Positions 1 to 5,520 of a DNA stretch of 6,181 bases are shown here, one piece after another. Location of the stretch: NCBI GenBank assembly GCA_937886445.1, contig CALGBY010000104.1:1-6181 (forward strand), in the 5' to 3' direction. Below the pieces are notes generated by a model. That model did no database searches and was not told where the DNA came from. It saw nothing but the letters and a program-made list of their open reading frames with translations. The position numbers were made by a program, and so were the translations under genes. Position 1 is the first letter of the stretch; each line of letters begins with the position of its first letter. Source of the stretch: an uncultured Clostridia bacterium. GTDB taxonomy: Bacteria > Bacillota > Clostridia > Christensenellales > Aristaeellaceae.

Positions 1-48
1 CGGAAAATCTGCTTGAAACTGCACATTCCTCATTTTAGAGACACACCC
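1..48. repeat. Left MITE copy, truncated by the window edge
   Basis: Bases 1-51 are identical, base for base, to 1110-1160. The element proper ends with ACACACCC at 41-48 and is followed by TA (49-50), the presumed target duplication. Only the last 48 bp are visible; if the copy is full length, about 112 bp lie outside the window. It has the same orientation as the complete copy downstream and ends 23 bp before the transporter start codon, so that gene has almost no leader of its own. A weak outward promoter-like pair (TTGAAA at 13-18, TAGAGA at 36-41, 17-bp spacing) lies inside it, but its -10 lacks the conserved final T. The repeat identity is seen directly; the MITE interpretation is inferred from the complete copy. 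Confidence 0.8.
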
Positions 49-71
49 TAAACGGAAAGGATCGAAAAGGT

Positions 72-998
72 ATGACGGGAAAAAACTCCCGGATGAGGAC
101 GCTTGTCGCTCCGCTGCTGGCAGCCCTGATCTGGGGCATGGCGTTTGTCGCGCAGAAAATGAACAGGATGGGTGCGTTTGCTTTCAACGCGTCCCGCTCG
201 CTGATCGCCTGCCTGTTTCTTCTGCCGGTCATCATGCTGATCAGACGCTGCGGTGTGCGCCGCGCGCTGACGGAAAAAACACCAAAGCAGACAAAAATGC
301 TGTGGCTGGGAGGGATGCTGTGCGGCCTGACGCTGAGCCTTGCCAGCTATTTCCAGCAGCACGGTATGGACTGCGGAACGGACGCCGGAAAGGCCGGCTT
401 TATTACGGCTCTGTATATGATCCTTGTGCCGGTCTTTTCTCTATTGCTGGGGAAAAGGTGCCGGTGGACCGTATATCTTGCCGCCGGGCTCGCGGTGGCC
501 GCGCTGTACCTGCTGTGCGTGAAGGAAGGAATGGGCGTGGAAACGAGTGACCTGTTCGTGCTCTGCTCATCCTTTCTGTTCTGCGCGCAGATCCTGGTGA
601 TCGACCGCTTCGCTCCTGAAACGGACTGCCTGAAATTATCCTTTGTGCAGTTTCTCACCTCGTTTATCGTATCTTCTGCGGGGTCTGTGCTGATGGGGGA
701 GCCTTTTGCGGCGGATATGCTGCGTGAGAGCCTTTGGCCGTTGCTTTATCTGGGCGTGCTTTCCTCGGGCGTGGCGTACACCCTTCAGATGATCGCCCAG
801 CAGGGAGGCAACCCGACGGTGGTCAGCATCCTGATGAGCATGGAGAGCGTGTTCAGCCTGCTGTTCGGCTTTCTGATCCTGAAGGAGGAGATATTGCCGC
901 GCCAGCTTTTCGGAAGCCTGCTCATGCTGTGCGCGGTGCTGCTCACACAACTGCCGGAAAAGCGGACGCGACCGGAAGAAACACAGGAAAAAGTCTAG
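72..998 (+). CDS. EamA/DMT-superfamily transporter, 10 transmembrane helices
   Basis: This 308-residue inner-membrane protein belongs to the drug/metabolite transporter superfamily, whose members export or import small metabolites; the substrate cannot be read from sequence. It has two EamA repeats of five helices each. Approximate helices are at residues 9-28, 36-57, 76-95, 107-127, 131-149, 159-177, 186-206, 221-241, 249-271 and 277-294. Family-typical stretches are WGMAFVAQ (21-28), QQHGMDCGTDAGKAGFITALY (95-115) and the end of the second repeat, including SMESVFSLLFG (256-266) and KEE (271-273). The ATG at 72 is preferred because GGAAAGG (54-60) lies 11 nt upstream; Met8 has no such site. 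The length is normal, and the last helix is followed only by a short charged tail. The gene is flanked tightly by two direct MITE copies, and its TAG stop uses the TA at the right MITE boundary plus the element's first G. Family assignment is firm; substrate is unknown. Confidence 0.93.
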   Translation: MTGKNSRMRTLVAPLLAALIWGMAFVAQKMNRMGAFAFNASRSLIACLFLLPVIMLIRRCGVRRALTEKTPKQTKMLWLGGMLCGLTLSLASYFQQHGMDCGTDAGKAGFITALYMILVPVFSLLLGKRCRWTVYLAAGLAVAALYLLCVKEGMGVETSDLFVLCSSFLFCAQILVIDRFAPETDCLKLSFVQFLTSFIVSSAGSVLMGEPFAADMLRESLWPLLYLGVLSSGVAYTLQMIAQQGGNPTVVSILMSMESVFSLLFGFLILKEEILPRQLFGSLLMLCAVLLTQLPEKRTRPEETQEKV

Positions 999-1157
999 GG
1001 TGTGTTTCTAAATTCAAAACGATGCATTTTCAGCATCTTTTCCGTCATTTCTGCGTTGTCGAACCTCGATTTACCTCCAGTAAACCTTCGGTTCTTCGCC
1101 TTGAACTGACGGAAAATCTGCTTGAAACTGCACATTCCTCATTTTAGAGACACACCC
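998..1157. mobile_element. Complete palindromic MITE, TA-flanked, 160 bp
   Basis: The element runs from GGGTGTGT (998-1005) to ACACACCC (1150-1157) and is bounded by TA on both sides (996-997 and 1158-1159). The terminal inverted repeats continue imperfectly inward (GGGTGTGTTTCTAAA against GGGTGTGTCTCTAAA when the right end is read in reverse). Inside, TTTTCCGTCA (1038-1047) pairs with TGACGGAAAA (1107-1116). At the centre, TTTAC (1070-1074) pairs with GTAAA (1080-1084) around the loop CTCCA. The arms are symmetric about base 1077, so the whole element can fold as one long imperfect hairpin. It has no credible ORF and needs a transposase in trans. TA duplications and a small palindromic body fit MITEs mobilised by IS630/Tc1-mariner transposases; the parent element is not in the window. 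A second copy ends at base 48. Confidence 0.82.
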
Positions 1158-1165
1158 TAATAAAA

Positions 1166-1196
1166 ATGTGACCGGGAAGATGATTTTTGGTTACAT
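1166..1196. promoter_or_regulatory. Candidate operator: inverted repeat upstream of the dehydrogenase promoter
   Basis: ATGTGACC (1166-1173) and GGTTACAT (1189-1196) are inverted repeats matching at 7 of 8 positions. Their centres are 23 bp apart, roughly two helical turns, and the repeat ends 5 bp before the putative -35 box. This placement suits a dimeric or tetrameric transcription factor controlling the dehydrogenase gene, but no specific regulator is recognised. The spacing is wrong for a CRP-type site. The imperfect match and short arms leave a real possibility of chance. Confidence 0.35.
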
Positions 1197-1201
1197 ATCG
1201 G

Positions 1202-1230
1202 TTGCATTGGCGAAAAAGATGCGTTATAAT
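1202..1230 (+). promoter_or_regulatory. Sigma-A-type promoter of the dehydrogenase gene
   Basis: TTGCAT at 1202-1207 and a perfect TATAAT at 1225-1230 are separated by exactly 17 bp. Transcription would start near 1237, giving a leader of about 30 nt that contains the GGAGG ribosome binding site (1253-1257). The -35 box matches the consensus TTGACA only in its first three bases plus one partial position, so an activator or the adjacent inverted repeat may contribute. Confidence 0.75.
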
Positions 1231-1267
1231 GTATCTATAGCTGAACTTAAACGGAGGAATGAAAGCG

Positions 1268-2872
1268 ATGCTGCTTACATTGCAGGATATTAAAAACAGA
1301 AAACAGTGGGAGGATGCGGGTTTTGTGCTGCCCTCCTATGATATCGAGGAACTCAAAAAGAATACCTACCGTGAGCCCACCTGGCTGCACATCGGTGCGG
1401 GCAATATTTTCCGCGCCTTCCCGGCGGCTGTGCTTCAGCAACTGCTTGACAGCGGCCTGTGGAACAGCGGCCTCATCGTGGCCGAATGCTATGACGGCGA
1501 GCTTATCGACCGCGCCTATCACCCCTATGACGAGCTGAGTGTGCTGTGCACGCTGAAAAGCGACGGCACGGTGGAAAAATCGGTGATCGGGTCCGTGACC
1601 GAGAGCCTGCGCTGCGACGGCACACGCGCGAAGGATGACGAGCGCTTCCTGAAGATCATGGCCGCGCCCACGCTTCAGATGGTGTCGCTCACGATCACCG
1701 AAAAGGGCTACAGCGTGGTGGATGCGAAGGGGCAGGCACTGCCCTGGGTGGCAAAGGATATCGCGGGTCAGCCCGAAAAGGCCACCTCCGCGATGGGCAA
1801 GGTGTGCGCGGGTCTGTATGCCCGTTTCAAGGCCGGTAAGCGCGCGCTGGCGCTTGTCAGCATGGATAACTGCAGCCACAACGGCGACAAGCTGCGCAGC
1901 GCCATGATGTATATGGCCGAGGGTTGGCGTGAGGGCGGCTTCGTTCCGAAGGATTTTATCACCTATATCGAGCAGAAGATCGGCTTCCCCATCAGCATGA
2001 TCGATAAGATCACGCCGCGTCCCGATGCCAAGGTGGCAGATCTGCTTGCCATCTCCGGCTTTGAATCCACCGGCATTTCCGTGACCGCGAAAAAGACCTA
2101 TACCGCGGCATTCGTGAACGCGGAGGAAACACAGTATCTGGTGATCCAGGATCTTTTCCCCGCCGGACGTCCGCCACTTGAAAAGGCGGGCATCTATATC
2201 ACCGAACGCGCCACGGTGGACAAGGCGGAAAAGATGAAGGTGTGTACCTGCCTGAACCCGCTGCATACCGGTATGGCTATTTTGGGATGCATGCTGGGCT
2301 TTACCTCCATTTCCGCCGAAATGAAGGATGAGGATATAGCAAACATGGTGCGCAGGCTGGCCTTTGATGAGGCGATGCCGGTGGTGATCGATCCGCTCAT
2401 TCTTTCTCCGAAGGAATTCGCGCTGCAGGTGATCGAAAAACGCCTGCCCAACCCGTTCATGCCCGATACCCCGCAGCGTATCGCCTGCGATACCAGCCAG
2501 AAGCTGCCCATCCGTTTCGGAGAGACGCTCAAGGCCTATGCCGCCAGCGATACGCTGGATATCAGAAAGCTGAAGATCATCCCCTTCATCCTGGCCGCGT
2601 GGCTGCGCTATCTTACCGGCATGGACGATGAGGGAAAGCCCTTTGAAAAGAGTCCCGATCCCATGAGCGGGGAACTGGCGGCGATCTTTGAGGGGATGAA
2701 GCTTGGGGATACCGTTGCCGCGAACAGTCTGAACGATTTCCTCTGCCGTGCCGATATCTTCGGGTGCGATCTGGTGGCGCTGCATGTGGCCCCTGCCGTA
2801 ACGGAATATTTCGGCAAAATGCTTTCGGGCCGCGGCATGGTGAGGGCGACACTGAAGGAAGTACTGAACTGA
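1268..2872 (+). CDS. Mannitol dehydrogenase / fructuronate reductase family oxidoreductase
   Basis: This is a 534-residue cytoplasmic NAD(P)-dependent oxidoreductase of the polyol-specific long-chain dehydrogenase family, which includes mannitol 2-dehydrogenase and fructuronate reductase (UxuB). The N-terminal Rossmann motif is LHIGAGNIFRAF (40-51). Next come SMDNCSHNG (198-206), MIDKITP (244-250, the position of the family VDRIxP signature), and QDLFPAGRPPLEKAG (294-308). The putative catalytic region KVCTCLNPLH (324-333) holds the family Lys, Asn and His, with five residues rather than four between Lys and Asn. The C-terminal helical domain follows (about 340-534). The ATG at 1268 is chosen over 1259 because GGAGG (1253-1257) is only 1 nt from the earlier ATG but 10 nt from this one. 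The gene has its own promoter and is followed closely by the Nudix gene. Hexuronate or polyol catabolism is likely; without uxuA or transport neighbours the substrate is undecided. Confidence 0.9.
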   Translation: MLLTLQDIKNRKQWEDAGFVLPSYDIEELKKNTYREPTWLHIGAGNIFRAFPAAVLQQLLDSGLWNSGLIVAECYDGELIDRAYHPYDELSVLCTLKSDGTVEKSVIGSVTESLRCDGTRAKDDERFLKIMAAPTLQMVSLTITEKGYSVVDAKGQALPWVAKDIAGQPEKATSAMGKVCAGLYARFKAGKRALALVSMDNCSHNGDKLRSAMMYMAEGWREGGFVPKDFITYIEQKIGFPISMIDKITPRPDAKVADLLAISGFESTGISVTAKKTYTAAFVNAEETQYLVIQDLFPAGRPPLEKAGIYITERATVDKAEKMKVCTCLNPLHTGMAILGCMLGFTSISAEMKDEDIANMVRRLAFDEAMPVVIDPLILSPKEFALQVIEKRLPNPFMPDTPQRIACDTSQKLPIRFGETLKAYAASDTLDIRKLKIIPFILAAWLRYLTGMDDEGKPFEKSPDPMSGELAAIFEGMKLGDTVAANSLNDFLCRADIFGCDLVALHVAPAVTEYFGKMLSGRGMVRATLKEVLN

Positions 2873-2906
2873 AGGAACGATATTGAAATAATAAGGACTT
2901 GCGAAA

Positions 2907-3617
2907 ATGAATCTGATCGCGACAAATGAGATGTTCGGTTATCCGTCAAGCGTGGCCGAAAGAGAAAGGGAAGAACGCGAAGCGGAGCGTATCGAGGTGG
3001 AGCTGTTCTTCATAGACGAGGAAGGGCGTATCCTGCTTACACGGCGTTCCGATAACAGAAAGCATTACCCCGGCGTGTGGACCCCTCCCGGAGGCAGAAG
3101 CCAGAAAGGAGAAAGCGGCGAGGAAGCCTGCGCGCGGGAGATAAGGGAGCAGCTTTCCGTTACCGCGGATATGCAGCATGCCCGTCTGCTCCTCTGCAAG
3201 AAGGCAGACGGCATCCTGCATGAGGTGTTTCTGGTATACCAGACCATCCGGGAAGAGGAGATCGTGCCGGACCGTACCAAGGTGGCGGAGGTACGCTTTC
3301 TGCTGCCCGAGGAAGCGGATGAGCTTTTTGAAAACACGCCGCAGGAAATGCCCACCCGCAGGGAGGTGGAGCCGTTTGTCATGCTGGAATGCATGCGCAG
3401 AAGGATCCCGCTCGGGCATTACCGCCATTTCAAGGGCAATGAATATCTGGTAAAAGGCCTTGCGCTGCACAGTGAAACGCTGCAACCGGTCGTGATCTAT
3501 CAGGCGATGTACGGGCCCGGGGAGACCTGGGTGCGTCCGGCTTCAATGTGGCTTGAAACAGTTGAAAAGGACGGCGAAACGGTGCAGCGCTTTGTGCTGC
3601 TGGACACCGACATCTGA
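2907..3617 (+). CDS. Nudix hydrolase domain fused to DUF1653
   Basis: The 236-residue protein has three parts. Residues 14-30 form a highly charged, probably helical leader rich in Glu and Arg. Residues about 31-135 are a Nudix fold, which in this family hydrolyses nucleoside diphosphates linked to another moiety. Its Nudix box spans G63-V85, with E69, R77, E78 and E81 in place, but the second Glu of the usual EE pair is Gln (Q82) and the usual Gly is Ser (S84). Residues about 171-229 match DUF1653, with YRHFKGNEYLVKG (172-184), HSET, VIYQAMYG and WVRP (208-211) as hallmarks; that domain's function is unknown. AAGGA (2893-2897) lies 9 nt before the ATG and supports this start. The 34-nt gap from the dehydrogenase stop, with no intervening terminator, suggests co-transcription. 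The Gln substitution may lower or alter metal-dependent catalysis. Domain calls are strong; the substrate is unknown. Confidence 0.88.
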   Translation: MNLIATNEMFGYPSSVAEREREEREAERIEVELFFIDEEGRILLTRRSDNRKHYPGVWTPPGGRSQKGESGEEACAREIREQLSVTADMQHARLLLCKKADGILHEVFLVYQTIREEEIVPDRTKVAEVRFLLPEEADELFENTPQEMPTRREVEPFVMLECMRRRIPLGHYRHFKGNEYLVKGLALHSETLQPVVIYQAMYGPGETWVRPASMWLETVEKDGETVQRFVLLDTDI

Positions 3618-3636
3618 GAATGATTTTGCCGCCGGT

Positions 3637-3702
3637 CAGCCCGGAAGGGTGCTTTTCCATGCTTTTATCGCACGGAAGCGTACTTATCCGGGCTGTTTTT
3701 TT
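3637..3702 (+). terminator. Intrinsic terminator with long structured loop
   Basis: CAGCCCGGA (3637-3645) pairs perfectly with TCCGGGCTG (3687-3695), followed directly by seven T residues (3696-3702). The 41-nt interval between the arms is much longer than usual. It can itself fold, for example GTGCTT (3649-3654) against AAGCGTAC (3676-3683) with a 2-nt bulge. It lies 19 nt after the Nudix stop codon and separates that unit from the peptidase-efp unit. The 9-bp G/C-rich stem and T-run support termination. Confidence 0.78.
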
Positions 3703-3752
3703 GCAATATTTCATTATATATGAAAAAAATACTGGTATTTCGGCATATGTTG

Positions 3753-3761
3753 TGCTACAAT
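3753..3761 (+). promoter_or_regulatory. Extended -10 promoter for the peptidase-efp operon
   Basis: TGC directly followed by TACAAT (3756-3761) forms an extended -10 element (TGN plus a hexamer matching TATAAT at 5 of 6). No good -35 hexamer sits at 16-18 bp upstream (the best is TGGTAT at 3733-3738), which is tolerated by extended -10 promoters. Transcription would begin near 3768, about 30 nt before the GTG start. The upstream region 3701-3740 is AT-rich. Confidence 0.6.
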
Positions 3762-3798
3762 GTAACAGCGGATGCTGTAGTCAGGGGGAGGTGTGCCT

Positions 3799-4866
3799 GT
3801 GGACAGAGTGCAGAAGCTGCTTGCGAAGCTTTCACTCGCCGCGAATGAAGCTGTGCTGATTTCCGGCAGAAGCAACATCTTTTACCTGAGCGGCTACACG
3901 GGAGAGGGGCTGCTGCTCCTTTCCGAAAACATCAGATGCATCATCACCGATTCCCGGTATACCGAGCAGGCCGGCAGGCAGGCTCCCGGCTTCGGGGTGG
4001 AAATGATCGTCGCCGGTGTAAAGCACACCGAGATCGCTTACCGTCTGCTCTGTGAAAACACTGTCAGCAGGCTGTATTACGAGGATGATCAGTTCACGGT
4101 ACGCGATTTTGAGAGCATGCGCGGGGTGATGCCCGGCATTACCTTTGAAAGCGTGAACAACGCTCCCGAAAAGCTGCGTGAGGTGAAGGACGAGGGCGAG
4201 ATCGCCCTGATCAGCGAAGCCTGTGATATCAGCTGTGACGCGTTCGATTGGCTGCTGGGCGAGCTTCGCCCGGGTATGACCGAGCGGCAGAGCCGACAGC
4301 TGCTGGATAACCGCATGCTGGAGCTGGGTGCCGACAAGATTGCCTTTGACACGATCGTGGCCGGCGGTGTGAACGGAAGCCTTCCGCACGCGATCCCCGG
4401 AGACCGCAGGTTTGAAAAAGGGGATATGATCACATTCGATTTCGGCGCGAAGAAGGGCGGTTACTGCGCGGATATGACGCGTACGGTGGCCATCGGGCAG
4501 CCGAAGGATGAAATGAAGCGCATCTATGAGACGGTACTTCTCGCGCAGCGCTCCTGTGAGGAAGCGCTGGCTCCCGGAAAGCGCTGCCGCGATATCGATG
4601 CTCTGGCCCGGAAGATCATTGATGACGCCGGTTATCACGGCCGGTTCGGTCACGGCCTCGGGCACAGTGTGGGGATCGATATCCACGAGGAACCCCGGCT
4701 TTCACCGCTGTCGGACGCGCTGCTCGTTCCCGGTACGGTGATCACCGTGGAGCCCGGCATCTATGTGCCCGGCCTTGGCGGGGTGAGGATCGAGAACACC
4801 TGCGTCGTGACCCGGGACGGGGGACGCACTCTGGTACGTGCACAAAAGGATCTTGTCGTTTTATAA
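3799..4866 (+). CDS. M24 family Xaa-Pro aminopeptidase/dipeptidase
   Basis: This 355-residue cytoplasmic metallopeptidase removes the N-terminal residue preceding proline, or splits Xaa-Pro dipeptides. The N-terminal creatinase-like domain covers about residues 1-120 and the pita-bread catalytic domain about 130-350. All five dinuclear metal ligands of the family are visible: D214 (in TFDFG), D225 (in CADMTRT), H289 (in GHGLGHS), E318 (in TVEPG) and E332 (in RIENT). The supporting histidines H197, H285 and H296 are also present, so it should be active. The start is GTG at 3799: the strong AGGGGGAGG (3783-3791) lies 7 nt upstream, whereas an in-frame GTG at 3793 would be only 1 nt from it. Length is typical of the Bacillus YqhT / Clostridium PepP-like group. 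The efp gene follows after 59 nt, a conserved pairing in Bacillota. Family is certain; aminopeptidase versus dipeptidase is not settled. Confidence 0.94.
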   Translation: MDRVQKLLAKLSLAANEAVLISGRSNIFYLSGYTGEGLLLLSENIRCIITDSRYTEQAGRQAPGFGVEMIVAGVKHTEIAYRLLCENTVSRLYYEDDQFTVRDFESMRGVMPGITFESVNNAPEKLREVKDEGEIALISEACDISCDAFDWLLGELRPGMTERQSRQLLDNRMLELGADKIAFDTIVAGGVNGSLPHAIPGDRRFEKGDMITFDFGAKKGGYCADMTRTVAIGQPKDEMKRIYETVLLAQRSCEEALAPGKRCRDIDALARKIIDDAGYHGRFGHGLGHSVGIDIHEEPRLSPLSDALLVPGTVITVEPGIYVPGLGGVRIENTCVVTRDGGRTLVRAQKDLVVL

Positions 4867-4925
4867 GAAGCGGCGGGCCTTTAGCAATACAATTTCTTAT
4901 TCATACAAGTAATGGAGGAACACAC

Positions 4926-5483
4926 ATGATTACTGCTGGCGATTTCAAGAAGGGTATCACTGTAGAATGGGACGGCGGCGTATGGAATATCGTAGATTTC
5001 CAGCACGTTAAGCCCGGTAAAGGCGCGGCCTTCGTACGCACCAAGATCAAGAACATCATGACCGGTGCCGTGATCGAGCGTACCTTCAACCCCACCGACA
5101 AGATGCCCCGCGCGGTCATCGAAACCAAGGAAATGCAGTATCTTTACAATGATGGAGATCTGTACTACTTCATGGACCCCGAAACCTATGAGCAGATGCC
5201 TCTGAGCAAGGATGCCGTGGAAGACGCCATCGTGTTCGTAAAGGAAAACACCAATGTGACCATCCGCTATTTCAAGGGTCAGGCTTTCTCCGTTGAAGCC
5301 CCCAACTTTGTTGACCTTGAGATCGCGAAGACCGAGCCGGGCTTCAAGGGCGATACCGCCACCAACAACTTCAAGCCCGCCACCACCGAGACCGGTTATG
5401 AACTGCAGGTGCCTCTCTTCATCAACATCGGCGATGTGATCAAGATCGACACCCGTACCGGCGAATATCTGAGCCGCGCCTGA
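4926..5483 (+). CDS. efp: Translation elongation factor P
   Basis: This 185-residue protein binds the ribosome between the P and E sites and stimulates peptide-bond formation at polyproline stalls. The full three-domain structure is present: a KOW-like N-terminal domain (about 1-62) followed by two OB folds (about 65-127 and 128-185). The loop KPGKGAAF (29-36) carries K32 at the tip, the residue modified in other bacteria (K34 in E. coli, K32 in B. subtilis). The C-terminal signature, including ELQVPLFINIGDVIKIDT (159-176), is intact. GGAGG (4914-4918) lies 7 nt before the ATG. No EpmA/EpmB/EpmC-type or rhamnosyl-transferase EarP gene is in the window. Codons favour C in third position (AAC, ACC, ATC), as expected of a highly expressed gene. 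It sits between the peptidase and the zinc-ribbon gene in an apparent operon. Confidence 0.98.
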   Translation: MITAGDFKKGITVEWDGGVWNIVDFQHVKPGKGAAFVRTKIKNIMTGAVIERTFNPTDKMPRAVIETKEMQYLYNDGDLYYFMDPETYEQMPLSKDAVEDAIVFVKENTNVTIRYFKGQAFSVEAPNFVDLEIAKTEPGFKGDTATNNFKPATTETGYELQVPLFINIGDVIKIDTRTGEYLSRA

Positions 5484-5520
5484 TCGATTTTTTCGCCTGA
5501 GCGCAGTAAAGGAGAATAGC

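Noticed and set aside
734..1147. A plus-strand frame running out of the transporter gene through the MITE
   Set aside because: Its first two thirds are an alternative frame of the transporter and the rest is palindromic repeat DNA; there is no start-site support.
998..1157. The MITE hairpin as an intrinsic terminator for the transporter gene
   Set aside because: The 3' arm is followed by TAATAAAAATG with no T-run, and the same sequence occurs upstream of the transporter, so a dedicated terminator role is not supported.
1247..2785. A 512-codon open frame on the minus strand opposite the dehydrogenase gene
   Set aside because: It mirrors a clearly recognised gene, has no ribosome binding site of note, shows His- and Gly-rich low-specificity composition and no recognisable domain. 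It is a codon-bias shadow of the GC-rich plus strand.
3832..4686. A 284-codon minus-strand open frame opposite the M24 peptidase
   Set aside because: It lies wholly within the peptidase gene with all catalytic residues on the plus strand, and shows no protein-family motif.
4888..4893. TACAAT as a separate efp promoter -10 box
   Set aside because: No acceptable -35 or TGN extension accompanies it, so efp is treated as co-transcribed with the peptidase gene; a weak internal promoter cannot be excluded.
5477..5500. Direct repeat CGCCTGA (5477-5483 and 5494-5500) around a T6 run after efp
   Set aside because: The repeat is only 7 bp, and the T-run is not preceded by a stem, so neither a terminator nor a meaningful repeat is supported.
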